Origin: Verrucomicrobiia bacterium
GTDB taxonomy: Bacteria; Verrucomicrobiota; Verrucomicrobiia; Verrucomicrobiales; Akkermansiaceae
Assembly: GCA_947462875.1 (NCBI GenBank)
Contig: CANHQJ010000032.1
Span: 1 to 34,803 of the forward strand
Length of the DNA: 34,803 bases
Direction of reading: 5' to 3'
The notes beneath the pieces are model-generated. The model saw only the letters and a program-made list of their open reading frames with translations, was not told where the DNA came from and did not search any database. The position numbers were made by a program, and so were the translations under genes. Positions 15,381 to 23,020 of the stretch are shown here, piece by piece; position 1 is the stretch's first letter, and each line of letters starts with the position of its first letter.

Positions 15381-15410
15381 ACTGTAGGCTGAGCGCCATT
15401 CCCGCGGCAA
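15381..15410 (-). promoter_or_regulatory. Predicted promoter of fabD, leaderless geometry
   Basis: Minus-strand TTGCCG (15410-15405) and TACAGT (15386-15381) are separated by 18 nt. Nine bases lie between the -10 box and the fabD ATG, which predicts a leaderless or nearly leaderless message. Confidence 0.45.
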
Positions 15411-15420
15411 TGCAAAAAAC

Positions 15421-16884
15421 GTGGTTCATGGCGCGCAAGGAAAATACAAGCATTTGCCCTTGCCGCAGTCTGTCCGGAAGAGCATGCTCTGCGCCGTGGC
15501 GGAGGAAATGGAACTGGAGGATCTCGACAAGCTGCGGCTCGCGATCGATGCGCGCGATGCCTCCGCCTTGCTTGCCGTTGCCGGTGAAATCCACTACGCC
15601 GACCTCGCCCACGCCTATGAGAACTTCGATGACGAGGACAGGGATTTTTTGCTACAGACGATAGGCCCGGAGCTGGCCACCGATCTGATCGGCGAACTAC
15701 CCTGGACGCTGATCGAGGACGCGCTCTCGCACTTCAAGCCCGCGCAGCTTCGCATCATTCTCGGCAACCTGTCGGATGACGACCGGGTGGACATTTTCCA
15801 GATCGTTTCACCGGAAAATCAGCGCCGCTTTTTTTCCCTGCTGGGCCCGGCGGATGAACAGCTCACGCGCAATCTTCTCAAGTACGAGGAAGACACCGCC
15901 GGCGGACGCATGACCACCGCCATCGGCCGCATCACCGCCGATATGACGGTGAAACAGGCGATCACCGTGCTGCGCCGTCACCAGGATTCGGCGGAGACGC
16001 TTTCGCGGATCTTTGTGGTGGATGAAGAAGGTCGCCTCGTCGGCAAGGTGCGTCTGCGCGATCTCGCGTTTCATCCGTGGGCAACGCCGATCCACGACAT
16101 CATGGAGGATGCCGATGAGCGGGTCCTCGCCACGATCGACCAGGAAGCGGCGGCTCGCATGCTGTCGAAGTACGACTTGATCGTGCTGCCCGTGGTCGAT
16201 GAGTTCGATCATCTGTTAGGCGTCATCACCTACGACGACGCCATGGAGATTCTCCAGGAAGAGTCCACGGAGGACATCGAAAAACTCGCGGCCATCGGTG
16301 GTGAGCAATCGGAGCTGAGTTACCTCAACACCTCGGCGCAGAACCACTTCCGCCGCCGCGTGATCTGGTTGGTGGCACTGGCCTTTGTGTCGATTTTTTC
16401 CGGCTATGTGATGTATCGTTTCAGTGCCGTGCTGAATCAGGCCTATGTGCTGAGTTTGTTTTTGCCGATGGTGGTCGCCGCAGGCGGAAATTCCGGCGGA
16501 CAAGCGGCGACGATGGTGATCCGCGCCATGTCCCTGGGCGAGGTCAGTGCCGGCACGGCCTTGCGCATTGCCTGGAAGGAAATGCATACCGGACTGCTGC
16601 TCGGCGCCACCCTGGGCGTCGCGATGGGAGCGTTCATTTATTTTCTCCTGCCGCTCATGCAGGTGCAGCACGACATCACCTACACCCGTCTCGCCGCGAC
16701 AGTGAGCGGCGCCCTGTTGATCCAGGTCTTCTCCTCCACCCTGTTGGGCGCGCTGCTACCCCTGGGTGCCAGAGCCATCCGTCTCGACCCGGCGGTGGTC
16801 TCCTCGCCCTCGCTCGCTTCCACGGTGGACGTCACCGGGATGTTGATCTATTTTACCGCCGCCCGTTTGATTCTTTCCCTCTAA
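15421..16884 (+). CDS. mgtE: Magnesium transporter MgtE
   Basis: A protein of up to 487 residues with the MgtE layout: N-terminal MgtE-N superhelical domain (about 25-165; LIGELPWTLIEDALSHFKPAQL, NLSDDDRVDIFQ), two CBS domains (about 175-290; YEEDTAGGRMTTAIGRITAD and HDIMEDADERVLATID), then five membrane helices from about residue 310 (VIWLVALAFVSIFSGYVM to VDVTGMLIYFTAARLIL). LPMVVAAGGNSGGQAATMVIRA carries the pore and Mg-binding signature. The homodimer is a Mg2+ channel gated by cytosolic Mg2+ on the CBS/N domains. The start is unsure: GTG 15421 has no ribosome-binding site, TTG 15454 has AAGGAA 11 nt before it, ATG 15484 is the next choice. The tiny kinase-like gene follows 12 nt later. 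Confidence 0.92.
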   Translation: MVHGAQGKYKHLPLPQSVRKSMLCAVAEEMELEDLDKLRLAIDARDASALLAVAGEIHYADLAHAYENFDDEDRDFLLQTIGPELATDLIGELPWTLIEDALSHFKPAQLRIILGNLSDDDRVDIFQIVSPENQRRFFSLLGPADEQLTRNLLKYEEDTAGGRMTTAIGRITADMTVKQAITVLRRHQDSAETLSRIFVVDEEGRLVGKVRLRDLAFHPWATPIHDIMEDADERVLATIDQEAAARMLSKYDLIVLPVVDEFDHLLGVITYDDAMEILQEESTEDIEKLAAIGGEQSELSYLNTSAQNHFRRRVIWLVALAFVSIFSGYVMYRFSAVLNQAYVLSLFLPMVVAAGGNSGGQAATMVIRAMSLGEVSAGTALRIAWKEMHTGLLLGATLGVAMGAFIYFLLPLMQVQHDITYTRLAATVSGALLIQVFSSTLLGALLPLGARAIRLDPAVVSSPSLASTVDVTGMLIYFTAARLILSL

Positions 16885-16896
16885 CCACTTTTACCC

Positions 16897-17292
16897 ATGC
16901 GCAATCTCAAGGACGGCATCCGTGCCCATGTTCGCATCGACTGGAATGGTCTGGTGCACAAGAGATTCCGTGGCACGGATGCGGACAAACGCTACGCCAA
17001 CGAGGTCGCGGTGCTGAAGGTGCTGGACGAACGCGGCTGCCCCTACACACCGCATCTGGTGGAAGAACACCCGGAGGAATTGTATTTTGTCAGCACGAAC
17101 TGCGGCAGTCCGGTGCCGGACCTATCGCGCGAGCGGGCCGCGGCACTGTTCGCCGAGCTGGAGCGCGATTACGGCGTGCGCCACGGCGATGCGGAAGCCC
17201 GTAACATCACCTACTCACCGCAGCTGGGCCGCTTCTGCATCATCGATTTTGAAATCGCCGAAATCCTGCCCATGCCGGAGAAGGAAGTGTGA
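16897..17292 (+). CDS. Minimal kinase-fold protein (RIO/Bud32/APH-like), 131 residues
   Basis: The protein shows the core of a small-molecule or protein kinase fold. VHKRFRGTDADKRYANEVAVLKVL resembles the N-lobe beta strands with a Lys and a helix Glu, ERDYGVRHGDAEARNITY carries the HGD-x4-N catalytic loop, and FCIIDFEIAEIL gives the metal-binding DFE in place of DFG. At 131 residues it is shorter than Bud32 (around 200) and much shorter than APH enzymes; the C-lobe after DFE is almost absent. It lies 12 nt after mgtE and is probably cotranscribed. The substrate is unknown. Activity is plausible because the key Lys, His, Asp, Asn and second Asp are all present. Confidence 0.7.
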   Translation: MRNLKDGIRAHVRIDWNGLVHKRFRGTDADKRYANEVAVLKVLDERGCPYTPHLVEEHPEELYFVSTNCGSPVPDLSRERAAALFAELERDYGVRHGDAEARNITYSPQLGRFCIIDFEIAEILPMPEKEV

Positions 17293-17314
17293 TGGCGCAT
17301 GATTGCCTTTTCCA

Positions 17315-17343
17315 TTGAAGTGCGCGCGTTCTGTCGTTACAAT
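17315..17343 (+). promoter_or_regulatory. Predicted promoter of the GH75-like/SLOG operon, leaderless geometry
   Basis: TTGAAG (17315-17320) and TACAAT (17338-17343) are exactly 17 nt apart; the -10 box matches the consensus at five of six positions. Eight bases separate it from the ATG at 17352, so the message would begin at or one or two bases before the start codon. Confidence 0.55.
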
Positions 17344-17351
17344 CCGCTTCA

Positions 17352-18770
17352 ATGAAGGACGAAGCAGAGGTGTTTGCCGGTGTCAGGGCGAGGCAGTCGC
17401 GCAGCAAGGTGCCATGGGGTTGGCTAACCTTGATCGTGGCGATGCTCTCCGCCACGGCCATTTTGTTTTCTCCGCTGGCGGGGAAAATCAAGCGCGGCTT
17501 GCTGAGCTTGCGCGCGGAGAAAGGGAGCAGCGTCGTGGAAGAGGCGGACCTGGAACGGCAGATCGAGGACAGGCTGCGTGCGGAATTCGAGCAGGAACTC
17601 GCGGCCAAGATGCGCGAGATCAAGAAACAACAACGCCCGCCTGCTCCCGCACCGACTCCCGTCGCCGAGCCGCCTCCCGCAGCACCCGCGCCGTCTCCGG
17701 CCGGAGTGGATGTCACCACGCTGCGCAGCGGCATTCCGTTTCACTCGGAAGTGGTCGTCGCCAGCGGCCAGCTCGCCTCGCTGGAGCGCAACGATAAGAA
17801 CAGCTACAAAGCGGAATACAAACTCACCGTCAAGGTCCCTCAACCCGCGAAGACTCTGGCGGAATTGCAGAAGGTCAGCCCGAAGATCGAGAAGTTGCTG
17901 CCGAAACTGCCGCAGTTGTTAGAGAAAAGCCTGGTCTCGCCGAACTACCAGACTCTCTACAACAACAAAATCGCCCGCATCAAGAAGGATGCGAACGAAT
18001 TGCAAGAGCTGATCAGCAAACACAATTTTTACGATCTGGAAACCATGCTGCACCTGCGCGATCCGGCCACGAACCGGCGGGTGTTTCTGATACAATCGGA
18101 AATGGATGTGGTATCGGACGGCTCCGACGGGGATCGGTTGGCGACGATGCCCGCCGAGATCGTGGAGTCCACCAACTACCAGCCCTTCACCAGCTACGGC
18201 TGGAAAAAAACCGGCACCACGGCGAATCCGATGATCGCGGGTTGGGAAAAACGCATCGCCACGGCCGAGCAGGAACTGGCCCTGCCCGCCACCGCCGCGG
18301 CGAGAAAAACCTGGCTGAAAGAGCGCATCAGCTACCTGAAGCGCGGCATCGAGGACATGAAAGCGCGGAGTTTTCTCATCGCGGAATACGATCCCTTCAT
18401 CGTCATCCCCGTGCACATCCTGACCGCTGAGAACGACCCGTACGCGCCGCGCATCGGCGATTACGCCGTGGTGATTCACAATGAAAAACTCTATCCGGCG
18501 ATTGTCGGCGATGGCGGGCCGACGTATAAGGCGGGCGAAGCCTCGCTGCGCCTGGCCAAGGAAATCAATCCACGCTCCTCACCCTACAGCAGACCGGTAT
18601 CGGACCTGAAAGTCACCTATCTCGTCTTCCCTAACAGCCGCGAGGAAGCGCGCAGCGCGCCGGACTATGAAAAGTGGAAAAAGCGCTGTGAGGAGCTTTT
18701 GTTGGAAATCGGCGGCCTCGGCGAGGGCTACACGCTGCACACCTGGACAAACACCTTTCCCACCCCATGA
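17352..18770 (+). CDS. Membrane-anchored GH75-type (chitosanase family) protein
   Basis: A 472-residue protein. Residues 20-44 are one membrane helix ([18 protein letters not shown]), so the bulk is probably periplasmic. A charged coiled-coil (45-92) and a Pro/Ala linker (94-119) follow. The C-terminal domain has the signatures of glycoside hydrolase family 75: [12 protein letters not shown] (251-262, the family's DxD/DG site), [20 protein letters not shown] and [23 protein letters not shown], where Asp387 and Glu396 would match the catalytic Asp/Glu of fungal chitosanases. The family hydrolyses beta-1,4-glucosamine polymers. A long helical insert (about 155-235) is unusual. The stop overlaps the start of the SLOG gene as ATGA, so the two are translationally coupled. 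Family call is from memory of motifs; substrate is not known. Confidence 0.7.
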   Translation: MKDEAEVFAGVRARQSRSKVPWGWLTLIVAMLSATAILFSPLAGKIKRGLLSLRAEKGSSVVEEADLERQIEDRLRAEFEQELAAKMREIKKQQRPPAPAPTPVAEPPPAAPAPSPAGVDVTTLRSGIPFHSEVVVASGQLASLERNDKNSYKAEYKLTVKVPQPAKTLAELQKVSPKIEKLLPKLPQLLEKSLVSPNYQTLYNNKIARIKKDANELQELISKHNFYDLETMLHLRDPATNRRVFLIQSEMDVVSDGSDGDRLATMPAEIVESTNYQPFTSYGWKKTGTTANPMIAGWEKRIATAEQELALPATAAARKTWLKERISYLKRGIEDMKARSFLIAEYDPFIVIPVHILTAENDPYAPRIGDYAVVIHNEKLYPAIVGDGGPTYKAGEASLRLAKEINPRSSPYSRPVSDLKVTYLVFPNSREEARSAPDYEKWKKRCEELLLEIGGLGEGYTLHTWTNTFPTP

Positions 18771-20353
18771 AACCAGCGTGGATCATCGGCTTTTCCGGCC
18801 ATCGGAACCTGGCGCACCCCGAGCTGGTGCGACAGTCATTGCACACGGCACTGAGCACATCGATGGCTGCGGTGAGCGAGGCGGGCGGACAGGCGCACTT
18901 GTATGTGAGTGCGGCGTATGGCGCCGACCTGCTGAGCATCGAGGTCGCGGAATCGTTAGGCATCCCCGTGCATCTTGTCCTGCCCAAACCGGTGATCACC
19001 GATGAGCAGGGCGGGGTATCCTTTGTCGAAGGGTTTGCCAGTGATTTCATCAATGCGGCGTGCGAGCCGATGCGGCGCGAGTGGGAGCAGGCGCTGGCCT
19101 ACATCCGCAAGGCCGAGCGCGGTGAGGATGGCTGGACGTTTCGGCTCGTCAACGGAACGCAAGTGGATCCCGAATGTTACTACGATGCCGGCATCCAGAT
19201 CATGGAGGCGGCGGATCTGTTTCTAACAGTATGGGACCGACAACCGGCCCGGGGACTGGGCGGCACCGCCGAAATGGTGGAGCAGGCCGACAAGCTCGGG
19301 CTGCCGATGCAATGCATCGATCCGGAAACGGGCGCGATCGAGGCGGTGCGTTACGAGAGCTTCGCGCCGCGGCTGGATGAGGGGCAGCGCTTGATGCAGT
19401 CACTCAAGCTCGATCCATCGCTGAACAGCAAGCAGCTGTTCGATGCGTTAGATACCCATGCGAACCATCACTCGCGGGAATTTCGCAATGCCGTCGTCAA
19501 GGGCATCTGGTTGCATGCGCTCGCGACCATCACCGCTGCCATCGCGGCCCTGCTGCACGGCACATCCCTGGCTGCCGCGCAAATCGTCGCCTCCCTGGCG
19601 CTATTCGAATGGGTGCTGGTGGTGCTTGCCTGGATGAAAACGAAACGCATGTCGCGCGGCGATTGCCACACGCAATGGATGCGCTCGCGTTTCGCGGTGG
19701 AGCTGATGCGCGCGATGTTCGGTTCGATCACTTTGGTCGATCCGCTCAATCCTCCCATCGCCCGGCACAAAAAGGAATGGCTGCGTTTCGCCGTGTCCGC
19801 CGGATTGAAAATCGCCGCCGAGAACAAAGAGCAGCGCACGTGGCAGCAGGAGCGCGATGCCTATGTGGCCTCCCGCCTCGATAACCCGCGCACAGGACAG
19901 ATCCCGCATTTTGTCGAAAAACAAGCCGCCGCCGCGCCGTTGTTCGATCGCCTGAGCCGCGTGCAAAAAATGGCATCCTCCTCCGCGGTGATATTCGTGT
20001 TCGGCGCGTTTCTCTACAAAGGCTCGCATGCCATGCACGGCACCATCACCGGTGACAAAATCGACGTTCCTCAAGGTATGGCCAATGTGGCCGTGGTGTT
20101 CTTCTTCAAATTCCTGCCCATCGCCCTTCCCTTGATCGCGGGAGTGGCCTCGGCGCTGCGCAGTGCGAAAGATTGCGGCCGCCGCAAATTCCGCTACCTC
20201 GAGCTCGCCAACCGGCTCCGCATCGCCCGCGAACAATTGGTGCATCTCAAGACCGAATCCTCGTGCCGTCGCTGTGTCGGCTTGATCGAGGAAATTCTGC
20301 TCGATGAATTGATCGAGTGGCATCTCTCCGAAAAACAAAACGGCGCTCATTGA
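18767..20353 (+). CDS. SLOG-domain protein fused to a four-helix SLATT-like membrane region
   Basis: A 528-residue protein. Residues 5-180 resemble a SLOG (SMF/DprA/LOG Rossmann) nucleotide-sensing domain: [13 protein letters not shown], then [29 protein letters not shown], and a third strand with [26 protein letters not shown]. Helix pairs in the membrane are at about 246-290 ([37 protein letters not shown]) and 402-465 ([34 protein letters not shown]), each followed by soluble helices. The end [17 protein letters not shown] is like SLATT/DUF4231 tails. In the SLOG-SLATT systems described by comparative genomics, the soluble part is thought to bind a nucleotide signal and the helices to form a membrane-disrupting effector. 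Translation is coupled to the GH75-like gene upstream. Confidence 0.7.
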   Translation: MKPAWIIGFSGHRNLAHPELVRQSLHTALSTSMAAVSEAGGQAHLYVSAAYGADLLSIEVAESLGIPVHLVLPKPVITDEQGGVSFVEGFASDFINAACEPMRREWEQALAYIRKAERGEDGWTFRLVNGTQVDPECYYDAGIQIMEAADLFLTVWDRQPARGLGGTAEMVEQADKLGLPMQCIDPETGAIEAVRYESFAPRLDEGQRLMQSLKLDPSLNSKQLFDALDTHANHHSREFRNAVVKGIWLHALATITAAIAALLHGTSLAAAQIVASLALFEWVLVVLAWMKTKRMSRGDCHTQWMRSRFAVELMRAMFGSITLVDPLNPPIARHKKEWLRFAVSAGLKIAAENKEQRTWQQERDAYVASRLDNPRTGQIPHFVEKQAAAAPLFDRLSRVQKMASSSAVIFVFGAFLYKGSHAMHGTITGDKIDVPQGMANVAVVFFFKFLPIALPLIAGVASALRSAKDCGRRKFRYLELANRLRIAREQLVHLKTESSCRRCVGLIEEILLDELIEWHLSEKQNGAH

Positions 20354-20401
20354 GAGAACGCCAACCGGCACGAATCGCAAAACAGCGCGCGCGGGAAAAC
20401 G

Positions 20402-21703
20402 TCATCGCGGTGGCAAGGCGGATTCCTCCTCCCCCAGCTCCCGGCGGAAATCATCTTCCAGCCACTCGCAGAACTCCGGCTCCATGTCCTCCAGGCCGCG
20501 CTTGTCAGACTTCACCGCCTGCACCGCTGCGGCGCACATCATCGTGGGAGTCGGCTGAATGTAATGCATGGGCACGCAGTTGATCCGGCCATCGAAGTTC
20601 ACGGGAAATCCTCCGTTCACGAAAGTCGCCTCCTGCCCGATGAAATGAAATTTCAGATCGCTGTGCAGTTGCCGCTCATCCAGTCCCTCCCGCACAATCC
20701 AGATATCGTCCTCATCATTCGCATCCGCCAGCTCCACAAACTGCTCGCGCGAAAGCTCCACCGTGCCGGAAGTGGCGCTGGCGAGATAGGCCCCGTCCTC
20801 CAGGAGCACGTGATCGCCCACACGGAACGACGCCCGACCCGAACAACCGAGCACGAGACGGAACCGGTAGCCTCGCTCGCCGCGGTTCCATGCCCGAAAG
20901 CCCGCCGCTACGGCGCGACGCATTTTCCCCTCATCGACATCATGGACATGCACCCGGTCCGAGGCAAAACCCAGCACGGTTCGCGCGAACTCGGCGACCT
21001 GTTCCCCGATCGCGCCATAGCCTAACACCAGGCAACGGTCCTTGGGGCTCACCGTGAGTTTGTGCGCGAATTTGCGCTGCAGGGCATCGCACACGGCCAG
21101 GCCTATGAATGGCGGTTCCAGCACCGTCTTCGGGCGGGACTTTGCCACATTCACGATGGGAAACTCCCGCGCGCAGGCCTCCAGCGAGGCGTCCTCTTCC
21201 ATCTTGATGATGCCGCGCGTGGTTTGCTCCACGATCGAAATGCGCGGCAGGCGCAACTTCATCGACGCCAATGCTTCGATCAGATAGGAGCCGTCATCCA
21301 GCACCAGCAAATGCTCCGGCGGGTTCTTGGCAAGCTCGCGCAGGTAACGCTGCACACGCAAGCGTTGGTACGGCGCGTAATTGTCCAGCAACCGAAAATC
21401 CCCGGGCACCATGTTTTCCGCGGGCACTCCCATCTTGCGGAACTCATCGCGCACCCGTTCCGTGGAGGTGTAGGGGATATCGATCCAATGCAGTTGTTTC
21501 GGATCGAGCCCCAGATCCAGCAACGCGCGTGTTTGCGGCACCTGATTGCCGAGCTGGTGTTGCAGCATCAACGCCGTCACCCCCGCCAGCGGTTGCTCTT
21601 GCGCGGCGCGTTCCATCCAGCGGCGCAGCACGGGCAAGTGATGCACGATGTCATCCGTATCCCGCCATTCACGAAACCGCTGCATACCCGTCATGCTGTC
21701 CAT
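20402..21703 (-). CDS. Divergent S-adenosylhomocysteine-hydrolase-like NAD-binding protein
   Basis: A 433-residue protein that follows the SAH hydrolase fold but is not a standard AhcY. Shared signatures are LLVLDDGSYLIEAL (SAHH DDGGDL), ISIVEQTTRGIIKME (SAHH EETTTGV.R), FPIVNVAKSRPKTVLE (P..NVNDS..K) and the NAD-binding Rossmann loop CLVLGYGAIGEQVAEFAR. The C-terminus ends without the SAHH signature for tetramer NAD binding (K-x3-Y). The N-terminal substrate domain is reordered and short. It probably binds NAD and may act on a different thioether or serve as a regulatory protein; the substrate is unknown. Promoter boxes end 7 nt before the ATG. It is convergent with the SLOG gene, 48 nt away. 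Confidence 0.65.
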   Translation of the reverse strand: MDSMTGMQRFREWRDTDDIVHHLPVLRRWMERAAQEQPLAGVTALMLQHQLGNQVPQTRALLDLGLDPKQLHWIDIPYTSTERVRDEFRKMGVPAENMVPGDFRLLDNYAPYQRLRVQRYLRELAKNPPEHLLVLDDGSYLIEALASMKLRLPRISIVEQTTRGIIKMEEDASLEACAREFPIVNVAKSRPKTVLEPPFIGLAVCDALQRKFAHKLTVSPKDRCLVLGYGAIGEQVAEFARTVLGFASDRVHVHDVDEGKMRRAVAAGFRAWNRGERGYRFRLVLGCSGRASFRVGDHVLLEDGAYLASATSGTVELSREQFVELADANDEDDIWIVREGLDERQLHSDLKFHFIGQEATFVNGGFPVNFDGRINCVPMHYIQPTPTMMCAAAVQAVKSDKRGLEDMEPEFCEWLEDDFRRELGEEESALPPR

Positions 21704-21710
21704 CGTGGTG

Positions 21711-21738
21711 ATACTAAAGTGTCGGCCCGGATTGCCAA
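21711..21738 (-). promoter_or_regulatory. Predicted promoter of the SAHH-like gene, leaderless geometry
   Basis: On the minus strand TTGGCA (21738-21733) and TAGTAT (21716-21711) are 16 nt apart; both match the consensus at five of six positions. Seven bases separate the -10 box from the ATG at 21703. Confidence 0.55.
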
Positions 21739-21804
21739 GAAACTTTTTGCCGTCCCGTCTTCCTCTCTCCCCCGCTCATGCGAGAGATTTTGTTTCACTT
21801 GTGA

Positions 21805-21833
21805 TTGCCACAGGGCGGGAACTTTGCTAGTGT
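21805..21833 (+). promoter_or_regulatory. Predicted promoter of the small membrane protein/RmlD-like operon, leaderless geometry
   Basis: TTGCCA (21805-21810) and TAGTGT (21828-21833) are 17 nt apart. Six bases lie between the -10 box and the ATG at 21840, so transcription should begin at the start codon itself. The same TTGCCA box is used before tRNA-Asp. Confidence 0.5.
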
Positions 21834-21839
21834 GATCCC

Positions 21840-22151
21840 ATGACTGACGAACAGGACACACGCGACTGGACTGACAACACGGCCTTGGTATCGCCCGCTT
21901 TGATTGGCACCGCCGCCGGATTGTTGTTAGGAGAGCTGATGCATCGCGGCGCTCGTCGCGGCATCGCTTTCGGTTTGCTGGCGCTCGGCATCGCCGCGCT
22001 GGCTCCCTACACGGTTGGCGAAATCAAGCAGCGCATCAATTCACCCAGCACCAAACGCGGGGCCCAACGCCGCCTGCGCACGATCCGCGAGGCGGGGGCA
22101 TTCGGCTTCGACGATGTGGATGAGGAACTGCGCGAGCAAGGCCTGCTGTGA
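21840..22151 (+). CDS. Small two-helix membrane protein, function unknown
   Basis: A 103-residue protein. Two hydrophobic segments (ALIGTAAGLLLGELMH and IAFGLLALGIAALAPYTVG) are separated by a basic loop (HRGARRG), so a membrane hairpin is likely. The C-terminal 40 residues are charged and basic (KRGAQRRLRTIRE). The stop codon overlaps the GTG start of the RmlD-like gene (GTGA), so the two are coupled. No family is recognised. Confidence 0.7.
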   Translation: MTDEQDTRDWTDNTALVSPALIGTAAGLLLGELMHRGARRGIAFGLLALGIAALAPYTVGEIKQRINSPSTKRGAQRRLRTIREAGAFGFDDVDEELREQGLL

Positions 22152-23020
22152 ACATTGTCGTCACGGGCAGCAACGGACGCGTCGGCGGCGCGCTCGTGGA
22201 TCACTTGCGCGGTGCCGGCCACAAGGTGATACCCCTGTGCCGTCAGGATCTTGATCTCGCACACTTGCCCGCGCTGCGTGAGGCGCTGGAATCACTTGAA
22301 TACGATGCGTGGATCAATCCCGCCGCCATGAGTTCGCCGGATCAGTGCGAGCGCGATCCCGCCCTCTGCCATACCGTCAATGCCACCGCGCCCGCGCTGA
22401 TGGCGTATGTGTGCCGCAAGCGCGATACCTATTTTCTCCATTTCAGCACGGACTATGTTTTCGGCGGCGAGGAAACGGGGAAGCGCGGTGAGGAGGATGA
22501 GGCTCATCCGCTCAATTTCTATGGCAAGAGCAAGCGCGCGGGAGAACTCGCGCTGCTGAGCAGTGGCGCGCGTGCGGCGGTGCTGCGCGTCTCCTGGGTG
22601 TACGGCGCGCGGGTGCCGGCTTTTGTCGAACAATGCATGGCCCGCCTGCAAAACGGCGAGCGCGTGGAAGCCATTGCCGACAAGTGGTCCATCCCCACGG
22701 CGATGCCGGATCTCTGCCGCTGGGTCGAGCATCTGCTCATCACGCAACCAAGCGGCATACTGCACGCTTGCCCTAGCGGCGAGCCGGTGAGTTGGCACGG
22801 CATCGCGGTCGCAGTGCATGAGATCATGCGGAAAAACGGACTGCTCGATGGCGATGCGGAAATCGTGCCCACGGCTTTGGCGGATGCCGGTCATTTCCTC
22901 GCGCGCCGTCCCATTCATACCGCGATGGAAAACCAACGTCTTTCCTCACTTCTGCCGCATCCCATCGCCGACTGGCGCGAGGCACTGGAACGCGTGATCG
23001 GGGCGAACAAGCGCGGTTAG
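22148..23020 (+). CDS. RmlD-type sugar nucleotide reductase (extended SDR)
   Basis: A 290-residue NAD(P)-dependent reductase of the dTDP-4-dehydrorhamnose reductase family. The start is NIVVTGSNGRVGGALVDHL, carrying the glycine-rich cofactor site TGxxGxxG. INPAAMSSPDQCERDPALCHTVNATA corresponds to the family's INAAAYTxVD segment, LHFSTDYVFGG holds the STDYVFDG motif, and YGKSKRAGE has the catalytic Tyr-x3-Lys. The protein thus reduces a 4-keto sugar nucleotide or acts on a related substrate; no rml genes surround it, so the rhamnose pathway is not assured. The GTG at 22148 is the start because it overlaps the upstream stop. Its TAG stop shares bases with the ftsW stop on the other strand. Confidence 0.85.
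   Translation: MNIVVTGSNGRVGGALVDHLRGAGHKVIPLCRQDLDLAHLPALREALESLEYDAWINPAAMSSPDQCERDPALCHTVNATAPALMAYVCRKRDTYFLHFSTDYVFGGEETGKRGEEDEAHPLNFYGKSKRAGELALLSSGARAAVLRVSWVYGARVPAFVEQCMARLQNGERVEAIADKWSIPTAMPDLCRWVEHLLITQPSGILHACPSGEPVSWHGIAVAVHEIMRKNGLLDGDAEIVPTALADAGHFLARRPIHTAMENQRLSSLLPHPIADWREALERVIGANKRG

Noticed and set aside
15372-15483. Mg2+-sensing riboswitch before mgtE
   Set aside because: The region between fabD and mgtE is too short and shows no M-box-like structure.
21792-21807. Possible parS site (TGTTTCAC followed by TTGTGATT)
   Set aside because: Only one half-site matches the consensus; a similar half-site at 14193-14200 is also unpaired.
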